Source: Bryobacterales bacterium (GTDB lineage: Bacteria > Acidobacteriota > Terriglobia > Bryobacterales > Bryobacteraceae). From it: a DNA stretch of 38,382 bases. Below, piece by piece: positions 8,844 to 18,280 of the stretch. The notes below the pieces were generated by a model that was not told the origin of the DNA, ran no database searches, and was given only the letters and a program-made list of their open reading frames with translations. Location: positions 1 through 38,382 of the forward strand of contig PLDF01000165.1 in NCBI GenBank assembly GCA_003135055.1. The letters run 5' to 3'. Position 1 is the stretch's first letter. Each line of letters opens with the position of its first letter. Made by a program: the position numbers and the translations under genes.

Positions 8844-9614
8844 TTATCCGCCGAGGCCGACCAATCGCTTCCAACCCGCTCTTTGCATACGGACTCCCAA
8901 CAGCTTCCGAAACGGCTCCGACTCTTCCCCGGTTAGTGGCTGCACGCCGCGCAGCGACTGAATCACCTCCGCCATGCGGCAGAAGTGGTCGATGCAGTGC
9001 CAGCAGCGCGTGACGTGCCGCTCCATCTCTTCGCGCCCGCGCCATGTGGCGCGCCCGTCGAGCACATCTAGAAACACCTTCACGGGCAGACACTCCTCCG
9101 TCTTCGCGGCCATGGCCTCGGCACCCAATGCACGGCCGTTTTCGGCGAGCAAATTGCGCCGCCACGCATCCACTTTGCCGCGAATCAATTCTTCGGCTTT
9201 ATCGCGGATCTTCGCGACCGTCTCGGGCGACATGCGGAGAATGGCGCCGCTCTCCTTCGGATCGTAGCGCATGGTTTCGAGCCACGCTGCCAGCTTCTCC
9301 ACCACGGTCAAGGGCGCCAGCGCCGCAGCCACCGTCTCCGGATCGATGGCGATCTCCGCGGCCGGAAACGGAATCTCCGCCAGCACTTTCTGGCGCAACT
9401 CGGCCAGGAACCAACGTTCGGGCGCGGGCTCCAGAGATTGAAACATGCTCGATCCGGGATCGCGCAGCGCTTTCAGAACCGGCTCAATCTCTCCACCGCC
9501 ATAGTGGGCCAGGAATTTGCGAACCAGTGGAACGTAATTGGTAATGAAGTGCGACCATCCCTCGGGTTTATCCGCGCGGCAATCGCGGGCCATTTCGTAG
9601 CACGTATAGATCAT
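8844..9614 (-). CDS. Atypical sigma-factor-like protein with C-terminal HxxxCxxC zinc-finger motif
   Basis: 256 residues, ATG at 9614. The N-terminal region (EGWSHFITNYVPLVRKFLAHY, about 19-38) looks like a weak sigma-70 region 2. Residues about 99-145 (LAPLTVVEKLAAWLETMRYD, then ILRMSPETVAKIRDKAEELI) look like a region 4 helix-turn-helix. Residues 180-212 (FLDVLDGRATWRGREEMERH, then VTRCWHC) resemble the zinc-binding HxxxCxxC module of anti-sigma factors (H200, C204, C207). One chain would thus carry a sigma-like part and an anti-sigma-like metal site. Both similarities are by eye and the region 2 match is weak; a function in gene regulation is inferred. It is transcribed alone, and a dispersed repeat touches its 3' end. 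Confidence 0.6.
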   Translation of the reverse strand: MIYTCYEMARDCRADKPEGWSHFITNYVPLVRKFLAHYGGGEIEPVLKALRDPGSSMFQSLEPAPERWFLAELRQKVLAEIPFPAAEIAIDPETVAAALAPLTVVEKLAAWLETMRYDPKESGAILRMSPETVAKIRDKAEELIRGKVDAWRRNLLAENGRALGAEAMAAKTEECLPVKVFLDVLDGRATWRGREEMERHVTRCWHCIDHFCRMAEVIQSLRGVQPLTGEESEPFRKLLGVRMQRAGWKRLVGLGG

Positions 9615-10025
9615 TCTCTTTAATCATACGAGCCGCGGCGCTTAAGCGTTGTCGGGATTTCCTCGCTCGGCCGCGTCTTAGCCGGCCTTTTCCGAAAACG
9701 GTCAAGGACCCGCCCGCCGCGGGCCCGGTAGCGGCTGAAAATCGGGCGGAGGAGTCCGGATGCTTTCGGGCGGCCTTGGGCGCCAATCTACGGCCGAGGG
9801 CCGGCTTTGAAGGGTTTGGATCGAAATCGCCAACGCCGAGAGCGCAGTCGCCGGCCGGATTCGTCGATAAGCCGGTTGAACGAAGTATCGTGTCTTCGAT
9901 CCCGGTCGATCCTGGCCGCACAATCCTGCTCGAGGATTGCGGGTGGTGGGCTAGTTTAATTAGCGCACTGCCGGGTTGCGCGGGAGCGCCACAGGGAGTA
10001 AGCTCCAAAGTAGAGGCACATTTCC
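9615..10025. other. 411-bp intergenic region between divergent genes
   Basis: Separates the minus-strand sigma-like gene from the plus-strand Gly/Tyr-rich gene, so it should hold both promoters. I see small GC-rich dyads (for example around GCCCGCCGCGGGC near 9706) but no convincing -35/-10 pair and no protein-coding sequence. Long frames here on both strands lack any recognisable domain. Confidence 0.5.
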
Positions 10026-10733
10026 ATGAAATTTCTACTTCAACTGGCAGTTTGCAGCACGCTGTTGGTGGGCGGCGCCGTGGCCCAGCATCGCGGAGGA
10101 GGAGGAGGCGGCGGCGGTGGTTCTCGCGGTTCTTCAGGTGGCTTTTCGCACGGTGGCGGCGGCTTCGGCGGAGGCGGCTTCGGCGGCGGCGGGATTTCGA
10201 ACGGCTTCCGTGGCGGCGTGGTTTCGAGCGGCTTCCGCGGCGGCTTCGGATCCAACCGTTTTTGCTGCGGCTACGGCTGGCCTTACTACGGCTACGGTTT
10301 GGGGCTCGGATACGGCTACGGGCCTTACTACGGGTATTCCGATTACCCCTATTCGTATTATCCCGACAGCTACAATTCCTATCCAGCCTACCAACAGTCG
10401 CCAAATGTGACTGTGGTCTATCCGCAGACCCAGTCGGCGAGCCCGGCGTACGCCGACCGCGCGTCCCCGGTGATGCGCGAATACGATCAGTACGGGCAGC
10501 AACTCCGTCCGGCGGGCAGCGGCAACGGATCCAGCTCGCCCATCTACCTGATCGCCATGAAGAATCACAACATCTTTGCCGCGTCCTCTTATTCGGTGGA
10601 CGGCGGCGCGCTGCACTACGTCACTCTCGAGCATGCGGAAAAACAGGTTCAGCTCGACGAGATCGACCGCGATATGACCCAGCGCCTGAACGGCGAGCGG
10701 CACGTCGCGTTCCAGTTGCCATCGCAGCAGTAG
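10026..10733 (+). CDS. Secreted Gly/Tyr-rich protein with conserved C-terminal region
   Basis: 235 residues. The signal peptide MKFLLQLAVCSTLLVGGAVA is cleaved before QHRGG. A long poly-Gly/Ser/Phe tract (about 21-80) is followed by a Tyr/Gly/Pro-rich tract (YGYGLGLGYGYGPYYGYSDY region, to about 130). The C-terminal 65 residues are ordinary sequence (SSPIYLIAMKNHNIFAASSY, then LHYVTLEHAEKQVQLDEIDR, then LNGERHVAFQLP) and resemble a tail seen in other acidobacterial secreted proteins. The repetitive part suggests a disordered, cell-surface or matrix location. Function unknown. AGAGG lies about ten bases before the ATG. Confidence 0.8.
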   Translation: MKFLLQLAVCSTLLVGGAVAQHRGGGGGGGGGSRGSSGGFSHGGGGFGGGGFGGGGISNGFRGGVVSSGFRGGFGSNRFCCGYGWPYYGYGLGLGYGYGPYYGYSDYPYSYYPDSYNSYPAYQQSPNVTVVYPQTQSASPAYADRASPVMREYDQYGQQLRPAGSGNGSSSPIYLIAMKNHNIFAASSYSVDGGALHYVTLEHAEKQVQLDEIDRDMTQRLNGERHVAFQLPSQQ

Positions 10734-11162
10734 GGCCGGCCGCTTTTTCGGGGCGCGGACCTTCGGCGCGCCCCGAGCCTAAACTGAGGAAGGCCCGGTC
10801 GCTTCAGAGCGAGACTGCCTTGCGATGGAGCCGGAATCCGTTGTCGGCGCGGTTGGGCGAAAGCCTTCCTGGCGGCCGTGATTGTCAAGAATGAACACAC
10901 TGCTGCATGTTTCGGTTGGATTGCAGAAGGCTTGATTGCAAGTTGAAGCGGTGCTACTCGTTTTTCCGAGTCGTGGCGCGGGCCGAGGGCTGACCTGTGG
11001 CGGCTCGGTTAAGCCGACAGGCTTCAATTGCAGACTGCGCCCCACGGTCGAGCGCTCGGAGCGGCTCGGGAGAGGGCAGGCCATGGGCCCACCCCACCTT
11101 GGACTTGCATCCCCGCTCGAAACCTTGTAGTTTGATCCTAACGAGCCAAACTCACACCCGCT
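10734..11162. other. 429-bp intergenic region with hairpin and repeat
   Basis: Holds a 7-bp hairpin (GGGGCGC at 10750-10756, GCGCCCC at 10768-10774) just after the Gly/Tyr-rich gene, lacking a following T-run, and the dispersed element at 11049-11097 listed separately. No coding sequence with a recognisable domain was seen on either strand. Confidence 0.5.
11049..11097 (+). repeat. 49-bp dispersed element (GAGCGCTCGG type), copy 2
   Basis: CGAGCGCTCGGAGCGGCTCG at the left, GGCCATGGGCC then CACCCCAC at the right. It matches the inverted copy at 32068-32116 at 47 of 49 positions. It lies about 65 bases before the ferredoxin-NADP reductase start. Confidence 0.9.
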
Positions 11163-11945
11163 ATGACCCCGCCGTCGATTCAGGACCCCAAATATGTCAA
11201 AGGCATCGTCACCTCTCGCCGCGAACTCGGCGCCGAGCTCTGGGTAGTCCGGATCCACCCCGAGTCGAAGGTGGCCTTCAGCCCCGGGCAGTACGCCACT
11301 CTCGGCGTGCCGGTGGGTCCCAAGATGATCGAGCGGCCGTACTCGATCGCCTCTTCGCCCTACGACGACGATCTGGAGTTTTACCTGGAACTGGTGCCGC
11401 ACGGCAAGCTGACGCCGCATCTGCACCTGGTCCCCGTGGGCGGCGAGATCTTCATCCGCCGCTCCACCAAAGGCGCATTCGTGTTCGACAGCCGCAGCGG
11501 CCATCCGCACCATTTCATGGTGGGCACCGTCACCGGCGCCGCGCCCTACATCGCCATGCTGCGCAAGTTCCTCACCGACCTTCGCGAGGGCATAGCTCCG
11601 CCGAAGCGCATGCTGGTTTTGCATGCCGGCAGCGTCTCCGAGGAGCTTGGCTACATCGGTGAGCTGAGCGGCGCCGCGCGCGAGCATTCCTGGTTCGAAT
11701 ACGTCCCCACCATCAGCCGCCATTGGCTGGACCCGCATTGGACCGGCGAACGCGGACGCGCCGAAGACGTAGCCCGCAAATATCTGGACGCCGCCGGATT
11801 CACCGGCGCCGACACCACCGCCTACCTCTGCGGCAACCCGCAGATGACCGAGAATATGAAGGGTCTGCTCAAGCGCGTGGGCTTCGAAAAAGAGTCGGTG
11901 AAAGAGGAACTCTATTGGCCGGCGGAGAAGACCGCTGTTACATAG
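11163..11945 (+). CDS. fpr: Ferredoxin/flavodoxin-NADP(+) reductase
   Basis: FAD enzyme moving electrons between NADP(H) and ferredoxin or flavodoxin in the cytosol. The 260-residue length fits the bacterial Fpr class. The FAD-binding RPYSIASS is around residues 59-66, the NADP-binding loop reads GTVTGAAPYIAMLRKF (GTGTGIAPF in most members) around 121-136, and the nicotinamide-side motif is YLCGNPQMTENMKGLL near 222-237. The usual C-terminal Tyr/Trp region is VKEELYWPAE. The final TAG stop is the first three bases of a 13-bp tandem array, so the array has grown exactly from the gene's end. Confidence 0.92.
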   Translation: MTPPSIQDPKYVKGIVTSRRELGAELWVVRIHPESKVAFSPGQYATLGVPVGPKMIERPYSIASSPYDDDLEFYLELVPHGKLTPHLHLVPVGGEIFIRRSTKGAFVFDSRSGHPHHFMVGTVTGAAPYIAMLRKFLTDLREGIAPPKRMLVLHAGSVSEELGYIGELSGAAREHSWFEYVPTISRHWLDPHWTGERGRAEDVARKYLDAAGFTGADTTAYLCGNPQMTENMKGLLKRVGFEKESVKEELYWPAEKTAVT

Positions 11946-12028
11946 AAAGCCCACGTAGAAAGCCCACGTAGAAAGCCCACGTCGCAAGCCCACGTAGCAA
12001 GCCCCGCATAGAAATGCCCACATAGAAG
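11943..12028. repeat. 13-bp imperfect tandem array
   Basis: Unit TAGAAAGCCCACG: three identical copies (11943-11981), one variant (11982-11994), two 14-base variants (11995-12008, 12009-12022) and a partial unit. The units degrade from left to right. The array starts at the stop codon of the reductase gene and fills much of the gap to the convergent histidine-kinase gene. Confidence 0.9.
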
Positions 12029-12174
12029 AATCGTGGGCCGCCTGTTCTGTTTTCCGTCGCTATATGACAGCCGCCCTGAGCGCCGGCCCGAAGTCTCTCT
12101 TCTACGGCTCGGCAGGCATCGCTTCTTTGCTTGCTGCACGCACGCAAGATCGATATCCAGGCGCCAACATCCCC

Positions 12175-14319
12175 TCAACCCACCGCCGCTTCTTTCCTCT
12201 GAAGCCAGCATTCCAGCATCTTCCTTAGGGCCGCTAAACGAACTGGCTTCGAGAGATAGTCGTCCATCCCCATGGCCATGCAGCGGTCGCGGTCTCCCTC
12301 AATAGGGTTGGCCGTCATTGCAACGATCGGTATCCGGCTTCGCCCTCCCTCGCGCCGGCGGATCTCGGCGGTGGCGGCGTAGCCGTCCATGCCAGGCATT
12401 TGGCAATCCATCAGGATCAGGTCGAATCGGCAGTTCTCCAACGCTTCGAGCGCCGCCTCGCCTCCGGGAACCACATCCACCAGGTATCCAAGGGTGGCCA
12501 GGGCGCGCGTCGCCACCATTTGATTGACCGGGTTATCCTCAACTACCAGGATGCGCCGTGCCGCGGCGGCTGTAGCCGTTTCTTCCGCGGGAACCGCCTC
12601 GCGCACCGGAGCGGGAACCGGCAGGTCCGCTGCCTGAGCCGGTATGAGGAACCAGAAAGTCGATCCTCTGCCGGGTTCGCTTTCCATTCCGATGGTGCCG
12701 CCCATGAGCGTGACCAGGCGCAGGCCAATTGCCAGGCCGAGACCCGTGCCGCCGTATTTCCGCGTGGTGGCGGAATCGGCCTGGCTGAACGCCCGGAACA
12801 GCTTGGCCGCAGCCCGTGGTTCGATTCCGATGCCCGAATCGGTCACCCGAAAGATGGCCGCCGGGCCGATCGCCGGGTCCCCGGCCGCCTGCACTTCCAC
12901 CCGTACTCCGCCCTCGGCGGTGAATTTGATGGCATTGGAGACCAGATTCATCAGCACCTGCCGCACGCGCGTGGGGTCGCCAACGATCGTCTGCGGCAAA
13001 CCTGCGGCGACGTGGCATTCCAGCGTCAGATTCTTCTCCTTCGCCCGTGGCGTAAAGAGCCTTACCGCGTCTTCCACTACGGCGGCCAGGTAAAAAGGGA
13101 TCTCTTCAACGCGCAGGCCGGCGGCCTCGATTTTGGAGAAATCGAGAATGTCGCCCACGATGGTCATAAGCGATTCGGAGCTGGAAAGGACCACGCCGGC
13201 CATTTCACGCTGCTCGGAATCGAGATTGGAACGCGCCAGCAGCTCGGTCATCGCCACGATGCCATTCAGCGGCGTGCGGATTTCGTGGCTCATGTTAGCC
13301 AGGAATTCGGATTTAGCGCTGGTTGCCTTTTCCGCCGCGCGGCGGGCCTCGCGGATGCGCCGCAGTTGCCAGAGCACAATGACAAGGCCGATCGCGAGGC
13401 CGGCCGCACTACCCTGGAAGATCTCGGTGCGGCGGTTGGCATCCATCAGCTCGTAGATGCCCGCCGTTTCGGCGCTGGAATACAGGGAATACTTGTTGAA
13501 CAGCTCCTCCAGCGCTCCCCCGGCTGCCATGCGGCCCACTTCGACGCGCAGCTCATCGGCCTCTTTTGCGCTCTCGAAGGTGGAACCGATGCCGAGTTTT
13601 AGCGGTTTGCCGCTTACGGGAGTGACTCGCAAATCGACTGTTTCACAGCCATCCGGCTTCTTCAAGACGAATGCGCCCAACGACTGCGTCATCACGTAAG
13701 CGGCGGATGCCTCGCCCGTGCAGATGGCGCCAACGGCGGCCACATCGCCCTGGGCATGCACGGGTCGGGCTGCCGGAGCCGCCAATAGGAGCTGGCTTTC
13801 CGGACCAAGTCCGTAAGCCACGCGCACGCCATCCCACCGCTTGAGCGGCGCGCCTTTGGTCACCAGACTTCGTTCGCCGGCCAGCCACGGCTGCGTGATG
13901 TGAAACTGGCTCTTACGCTCGGGCAGCGCCATGACCACCGGCCAGAGGTCGACCTTCTTAGAGCGCAGAGCCTGATCGGGACCTTCGGGACAATCCACCC
14001 AGCTCAAATGAATGCCGAGACGGCGGGCCGCCGTGGCGAGGACTTCCACTGCCAGCGCGTCCACGCGGCCCTCGGGACTGAGCGATGTGGAAAGCGAATT
14101 GTTGCGAATACCAGCGCGGAAGACGATTTGGGAATGGTCATGCGGGCGCCAGACGTAAAACGACGCAAGCGTGGCGCAAACCACAGCGATTGCGGCGAGC
14201 GCGTAAAAGCGCCTGATGGGGCCGGGCATCCTAACTAACACATCGGATACCTGGAGAAATACTTTAGTTCGCGGGTTGGAACGCACGCTTTTCCGGCAAG
14301 CAAAACTATACTGCCGCAT
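12175..14319 (-). CDS. Hybrid sensor histidine kinase / response regulator with periplasmic solute-binding domain
   Basis: Membrane-anchored phosphorelay sensor of 714 residues. Order: N-terminal membrane helix (about 37-56), periplasmic domain resembling bacterial solute-binding family 3 (about 65-285), second helix (about 302-318), HisKA with phosphoacceptor H345 in SHEIRTPLNG, HATPase with N (NLVSNAIKFT), G1 (DSGIGI) and G2 (GGTGLGLAI) boxes, and a C-terminal receiver with D638 in LILMDCQMPGMDGY and the conserved Lys in LSKPVR. There is no output domain, so the receiver probably passes phosphate onward or controls the kinase. A start at 14229 (MPGPIRRFY) just before the first helix is possible. 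The ligand is probably an amino acid or similar small molecule, by analogy only. Confidence 0.92.
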   Translation of the reverse strand: MRQYSFACRKSVRSNPRTKVFLQVSDVLVRMPGPIRRFYALAAIAVVCATLASFYVWRPHDHSQIVFRAGIRNNSLSTSLSPEGRVDALAVEVLATAARRLGIHLSWVDCPEGPDQALRSKKVDLWPVVMALPERKSQFHITQPWLAGERSLVTKGAPLKRWDGVRVAYGLGPESQLLLAAPAARPVHAQGDVAAVGAICTGEASAAYVMTQSLGAFVLKKPDGCETVDLRVTPVSGKPLKLGIGSTFESAKEADELRVEVGRMAAGGALEELFNKYSLYSSAETAGIYELMDANRRTEIFQGSAAGLAIGLVIVLWQLRRIREARRAAEKATSAKSEFLANMSHEIRTPLNGIVAMTELLARSNLDSEQREMAGVVLSSSESLMTIVGDILDFSKIEAAGLRVEEIPFYLAAVVEDAVRLFTPRAKEKNLTLECHVAAGLPQTIVGDPTRVRQVLMNLVSNAIKFTAEGGVRVEVQAAGDPAIGPAAIFRVTDSGIGIEPRAAAKLFRAFSQADSATTRKYGGTGLGLAIGLRLVTLMGGTIGMESEPGRGSTFWFLIPAQAADLPVPAPVREAVPAEETATAAAARRILVVEDNPVNQMVATRALATLGYLVDVVPGGEAALEALENCRFDLILMDCQMPGMDGYAATAEIRRREGGRSRIPIVAMTANPIEGDRDRCMAMGMDDYLSKPVRLAALRKMLECWLQRKEAAVG

Positions 14320-14388
14320 GGGCGGGGAGCGAATCCCTCGCGGAGCGTCTACGCGGCGGAAATCGACGGGTGCGCGGGCGAGGAGAGG

Positions 14389-14426
14389 CGGCTGAAAGCC
14401 GGGATTGGCAGCCAGGATTGGCTGCC
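14389..14426. repeat. Double-hairpin dispersed repeat, copy 2
   Basis: CGGCT-GAA-AGCCG is followed by GGCAGCCA-GGAT-TGGCTGCC, a perfect 8-bp stem with a 4-base loop. It has the same order and core words as 2896-2935. It sits in the intergenic space between the divergent kinase and padR genes. Confidence 0.7.
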
Positions 14427-14534
14427 TCCCAATGTGCCGGCAAAAAACGCGTTCACGCTAGCGGCCAACGCTCCCCAAGGGACCGTCCCCCACTCAATGT
14501 GAACGCGACATGTCTCGCCGCTCCCCAGCGCCGC

Positions 14535-14563
14535 TTGACGCAAGCCCAACCCATTGGTAACCT
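14535..14563 (+). promoter_or_regulatory. Possible padR promoter
   Basis: TTGACG and TAACCT are separated by 17 bases, ending 15 bases before the padR ATG. The -35 is good and the -10 mediocre. If real, transcription would start very close to the start codon. Confidence 0.35.
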
Positions 14564-14578
14564 ACACCTAGCTTCCCT

Positions 14579-14911
14579 ATGCCTGATGCCAAGTCCGAGC
14601 TCGTACCCGGCACCCTGATCATGCTCGTCTTGCGCGTCCTCGAGCCGGGCGCGATGCACGGCTACGCCATCGCCCAGCGAATCCGCCAGCTTTCGAGCGA
14701 TGCCTTACGCGTGGAAGAAGGCTCGCTCTATCCGGCCCTGCAAAAGATGCTCCTGAAGGGCTGGGTGCGCGCGGATTGGGGAATCTCAGACACCGGCCGC
14801 CGCGTCCGCTCTTATCGGCTCACTGCGGCCGGACGCAAGCAATTGCAAGCCGAGCTGGCGGACTACAAGCACGTCAATCAAGCGATTCAATTGGTGTTGA
14901 AACTGGCATGA
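14579..14911 (+). CDS. PadR-family transcriptional regulator
   Basis: Winged-helix DNA-binding protein of 110 residues, the short PadR class. The conserved start LVPGTLIMLVLRVLEPGAMHGYAIAQRI, the recognition region VEEGSLYPALQKMLLKGWVR and the wing RSYRLTAAGRKQLQAE are all present. The stop overlaps the ATG of the permease gene by the ATGA arrangement, so the two are one operon. In Acidobacteriota this padR-ADOP pair is very common, and the regulator is presumed to control its own operon. Confidence 0.95.
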   Translation: MPDAKSELVPGTLIMLVLRVLEPGAMHGYAIAQRIRQLSSDALRVEEGSLYPALQKMLLKGWVRADWGISDTGRRVRSYRLTAAGRKQLQAELADYKHVNQAIQLVLKLA

Positions 14912-17379
14912 CGGAACTGCTCAGACGCATCTGGTACCTGCTCAACCGCCGCCGTTTCGAGCGCGACATGGCGGATGAAATGGCCTATCACCGCGAGCTG
15001 ACGGCCGCTAGCAACTTCGGCAACGCCCTGCGCCTGCGCGAGGACGCCCGCGAGATCTGGGGCTGGACATGGCTCGACCGCCTGTGGCAAGACCTCACCT
15101 ACGGCTGGCGGGTGCTGCGCAAGTCGCCAGGCTTCACGTTGACGGCGATGCTGATCCTCGCCGTGGGAATCGGCACGACGCTGACGGCATTCCGCCTGGC
15201 GTTGCGGGAGTTCACGCCGTCCGCGCCCCATCCGGACACGCTCGTCCACGTAGAACCATATTTCCCCGGCGGGCACAGCAGCACCATCGCCTGGCCGGCG
15301 CTGCAGTTCTTTGCCGCTCACGCGCGCTCATTTCGATCCGTCGTCGCGGAAACCGGCGGATCGGCGATCTTCGGCGATGCGGACGAGCGGGTCGGCATCG
15401 AATTCGTCACCGCGAACTACTTTACCGAACTGGGAGGCCGCGCCCTTCGCGGTCGTCTCTTCGTTCCCGCGATCGATGAAGCCCTTGGCGCCAATGCGGT
15501 AGCGCTATTGAGCCAACATTTCTGGGAGCGGCGGCTTGGAGGCGAAGCCTCGGCCATCGGCCAGACCATCCGCGTGAATGGCATGGCGGTAAAGGTGATT
15601 GGCATCCTGGAGGGCGGCGTGCCCGTTGGTACGAATAATGCCACGAATAATGCCGCGATTTGGATGCCCCTCGCGCAACAGCCGTACGCTGTGCAAGGCA
15701 GCACCCTGCTTCAGGATTGGAATGGCAGCGTGACCGCGTATGCACGGCTTGCGCCCGGCGTGTCGCCCGGCGCCGCGGAGGAGGAGACGCGCGCGTTGGC
15801 CGCGACGCTCCGCGAGGAAAGACCCGGCAACGTATGGAAAAACGGGCGCCTCAGAGCGACGCCGCTCAGCCGCCCCGATATGGAGCACTTGGCCGAAGCC
15901 TTGATGATTGCGACGCTCTTCCTGCTGATTCTGGCGGCCGCTTGCGCCAACCTGGGCACTCTGCTGCTGGCTCGCGGCGCCACGCGCGAACGCGAAATCC
16001 GCACGCGCATGGCGCTGGGCGCGGACAGGCGCCGCGTCATCCGGCAACTTCTCACCGAAAGCCTGCTGCTCGGGTGTTTGAGCGGCGCCGCCGCGCTGGC
16101 GCTGAGTACAATTGGGCTGCGTATCGCGCAGGCGCTATCCGACCGGCCGGAACAGTGGGCCGCCCCCGCCGGCTGGCCTGTCTTCGCGGCGACACTGACA
16201 ATTTCGCTTCTTGCTTCCGCGGTTTTCGGATTGCCTCCGGCCATGCGGATGACCGGCACGGAGCCGCATCGCGGCCGCGCGCGAGCCATCTTCCTCGCGG
16301 CGCAAGTGGCGGCGAGTTGTCTGTTGCTCATGCTCTCCGGCCCGTTGGCGCGCAGCCTTCAGCGGCTCGTCGCGATGGACCCAGGGTTCGACTACGAACG
16401 CGCCGTAGTGCTGGAACCCGGACTTGGCGCGCACGGCTACAAGGGCGCCGCGGCCGACGCCTTCATGGATCAATTGAGGGGGCGCTTACTGGCTCTGCCG
16501 GGTGTGGAACGCGTTTCCAGTGCGATGCTTGCGCCTTGGGGCAATCAGTTTTCGAATTCTCGTCACGGAGGCGTTGTCATTTGGATTAACCACGTCGGTC
16601 TGGAGTTCCGGCAAACCCTGGGACTTAGGTTGACGCAGGGCCGCGATTTCGCACGGGGCGAGCGCTCGGTGGCGATCGTCAGCGAGTCGCTGGCGCGCTG
16701 GCAATGGCCCGGCGAGAATCCCATCGGCAAAACGCTGAGCGTAGCCCAGCCCGGCGTTGTTGTCGGCGTTGTCCGCGCGGCCGGAACGTTCAATCTTCGT
16801 ACGCAGGATGCGGTGGGAGCTTACTATCCATTGCAAGCGGGCGAGGCATCAGTGGCTGTGGCGCGCGTGAAGGGCCGGCCGGAAGACTATATCGGATCGA
16901 TGGCGAACGCCGCCAAAGCACTCGACGCCAGACTGCATCCGGAAGCGCACACGCTTCAGCCGATCTACCGAGACGCGATCGCCCAAAACCGGCAGATAGC
17001 CGCAGCCATGGGGTTGCTCGGCGGGTTGGCCACGCTGCTATCGGCCATCGGCCTCGCGGGTTTGGCGGGCTACATTGTGGCGCAACGCACTCGCGAGATC
17101 GGCGTGCGCATGGCGCTCGGCGCCAGCCGCAGCCATGTAGTTTGGTCGGTTGTGGCGCCGATGCTGCGCCCGCTGATCTTCGGCTTCGCAATCGGCGCGT
17201 TGGGCGCGGCCGGATTGTCGCAGCCGCTACGCCACCAAATCTTCGGGTTGCTGCCTCTCGATCCGGTGGCCTACGCCGGCGCGATCGCGCTCTTCACGGC
17301 AGTGATGGCCTTGGCCGCACTCGCTCCCGCACGCCGCGCCATGCGCGTCAATCCGAGTGATGCCCTTCGTCACCAGTAG
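14908..17379 (+). CDS. ADOP-type duplicated FtsX/MacB-like permease
   Basis: Acidobacterial duplicated orphan permease of 823 residues. The N-terminal cytoplasmic stretch has a short helical region ([20 protein letters not shown]) and the linker to the first membrane helix ([20 protein letters not shown]). Two copies of periplasmic MacB-type core plus FtsX-type membrane domain follow, the second ending in the signature [20 protein letters not shown] near residue 740. The family lacks its own ATPase, and no ABC ATPase gene is nearby, as is usual for these orphans. ATG at 14908 is set by the ATGA overlap with padR. The last 32 bases overlap the end of the convergent msrB gene. Confidence 0.93.
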   Translation: MTELLRRIWYLLNRRRFERDMADEMAYHRELTAASNFGNALRLREDAREIWGWTWLDRLWQDLTYGWRVLRKSPGFTLTAMLILAVGIGTTLTAFRLALREFTPSAPHPDTLVHVEPYFPGGHSSTIAWPALQFFAAHARSFRSVVAETGGSAIFGDADERVGIEFVTANYFTELGGRALRGRLFVPAIDEALGANAVALLSQHFWERRLGGEASAIGQTIRVNGMAVKVIGILEGGVPVGTNNATNNAAIWMPLAQQPYAVQGSTLLQDWNGSVTAYARLAPGVSPGAAEEETRALAATLREERPGNVWKNGRLRATPLSRPDMEHLAEALMIATLFLLILAAACANLGTLLLARGATREREIRTRMALGADRRRVIRQLLTESLLLGCLSGAAALALSTIGLRIAQALSDRPEQWAAPAGWPVFAATLTISLLASAVFGLPPAMRMTGTEPHRGRARAIFLAAQVAASCLLLMLSGPLARSLQRLVAMDPGFDYERAVVLEPGLGAHGYKGAAADAFMDQLRGRLLALPGVERVSSAMLAPWGNQFSNSRHGGVVIWINHVGLEFRQTLGLRLTQGRDFARGERSVAIVSESLARWQWPGENPIGKTLSVAQPGVVVGVVRAAGTFNLRTQDAVGAYYPLQAGEASVAVARVKGRPEDYIGSMANAAKALDARLHPEAHTLQPIYRDAIAQNRQIAAAMGLLGGLATLLSAIGLAGLAGYIVAQRTREIGVRMALGASRSHVVWSVVAPMLRPLIFGFAIGALGAAGLSQPLRHQIFGLLPLDPVAYAGAIALFTAVMALAALAPARRAMRVNPSDALRHQ

Positions 17380-17938
17380 GCTCAAACCGCAGCGCCGCCG
17401 AGTTGATGCAGTAGCGCCGGCCGGTGGGCGCCGGGCCATCGGGAAACAAGTGTCCCAGATGCGCGTTGCACTTGCTGCATAGCACTTCGGTGCGCTCCAT
17501 AAGCAAGCTCTTGTCGGTTTCGGTTTCCACGTTCTCCGCCGCCGCCGGCGCGCAGAAGCTCGGCCAGCCGGTGCCGGAATCGAACTTCTCATCCGACCGG
17601 AACAGCGCCGTGCCGCAGCACACGCAGCGGTACATGCCGGCCTCGTGATTGTCCCAATACTCTCCGGTGAACGCCGGCTCCGTGCCCTTCTTGCGCGTCA
17701 CCGCGAATTCGCCGGGCGAAAGCTCCTTCCGCCACTCCTCGTCGGTCTTCACGATCTTGTTCACTTCGATGGTCCCCTTACGTTTTCGATCCTCGCCAAA
17801 AAGCGCGAGCTTGACGGGCGCTCCGATGCCGCCACGTGCCGGGTCGGGCAGCGGACGCCGCCTGCGAATAAACACCGCCATCAAGCCGGCGAACGCGAAC
17901 GGCATGAATACGAACGCGCGCCGCGGCACTCCATCCAT
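17348..17938 (-). CDS. msrB: Membrane-anchored peptide-methionine (R)-S-oxide reductase
   Basis: Repairs methionine-R-sulfoxide in proteins. The catalytic Cys is in [12 protein letters not shown] near the C-terminus, and the zinc Cys pairs are in YRCVCCG and [10 protein letters not shown]. The start at 17938 gives 196 residues with a short Arg-bearing N-terminus and a hydrophobic segment ([16 protein letters not shown]) before RRRR, so the enzyme should be anchored and probably face the periplasm. AGGAG lies 13 bases upstream, a slightly long spacing. The frame is open to 18004, but nothing there looks coding. Its 3' end overlaps the end of the ADOP gene by 32 bases in the convergent orientation. 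Confidence 0.93.
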   Translation of the reverse strand: MDGVPRRAFVFMPFAFAGLMAVFIRRRRPLPDPARGGIGAPVKLALFGEDRKRKGTIEVNKIVKTDEEWRKELSPGEFAVTRKKGTEPAFTGEYWDNHEAGMYRCVCCGTALFRSDEKFDSGTGWPSFCAPAAAENVETETDKSLLMERTEVLCSKCNAHLGHLFPDGPAPTGRRYCINSAALRFEPTGDEGHHSD

Positions 17939-18083
17939 GCTTCCATGGTAGCTCCTGGAGCCGGGCCACGTGCCCCTCGCCGAGCGTCGATCGTGAGAGG
18001 CCACTAAGTCGCCGTTCCGGCGAACCAGCCGGGCTGCTATGCAAGGTTTCGCCCAAGAGCAGTCGGCGAATTGGCGACTTGGA

Positions 18084-18280
18084 GCGTCTTTACTGCACTG
18101 GAGCCAACGATGATGCCAGCCACCAGAGGCGCCGCTCTCGCCGTGCTTGCGGCTGTGCGCGGCGTTCGGACAGCGGCTTCGCGCGTCTTTACCGCGTCGG
18201 AGCGAACGATGATGCTAACCATAAGAGGCGCCGCTCTCGCCGTACTTGCGTCATGCGCGGCATTCGGACAGCCGGCAGCC
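18084..18280 (+). repeat. 99-bp direct tandem duplication at the 5' end of a TIGR03435 gene
   Basis: Positions 18084-18182 and 18183 to about 18280 share GCGTCTTTAC, ACGATGATGC, AGGCGCCGCTCTCGCCGT and GGC(A/G)TTCGGACAGC at a spacing of 99 bases, slipping to 98 by the end. The duplicated part covers the upstream leader and the signal-peptide coding region. The frame stays open through both copies, giving [20 protein letters not shown] and [20 protein letters not shown]. Confidence 0.85.

Noticed and set aside
9568..10404. 278-residue minus-strand frame across the 9.6-10.4 kb region
   Set aside because: Arg/Ser-rich, antisense to the Gly/Tyr-rich gene and to intergenic DNA; no domain.
10750..10774. 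Intrinsic terminator after the Gly/Tyr-rich gene
   Set aside because: The stem is good but no T-run follows on the plus strand, and the A-run side does not fit a minus-strand terminator.
11943..12028. CRISPR array
   Set aside because: The 13-bp units are contiguous with no spacers and no cas genes are present; a simple tandem array.
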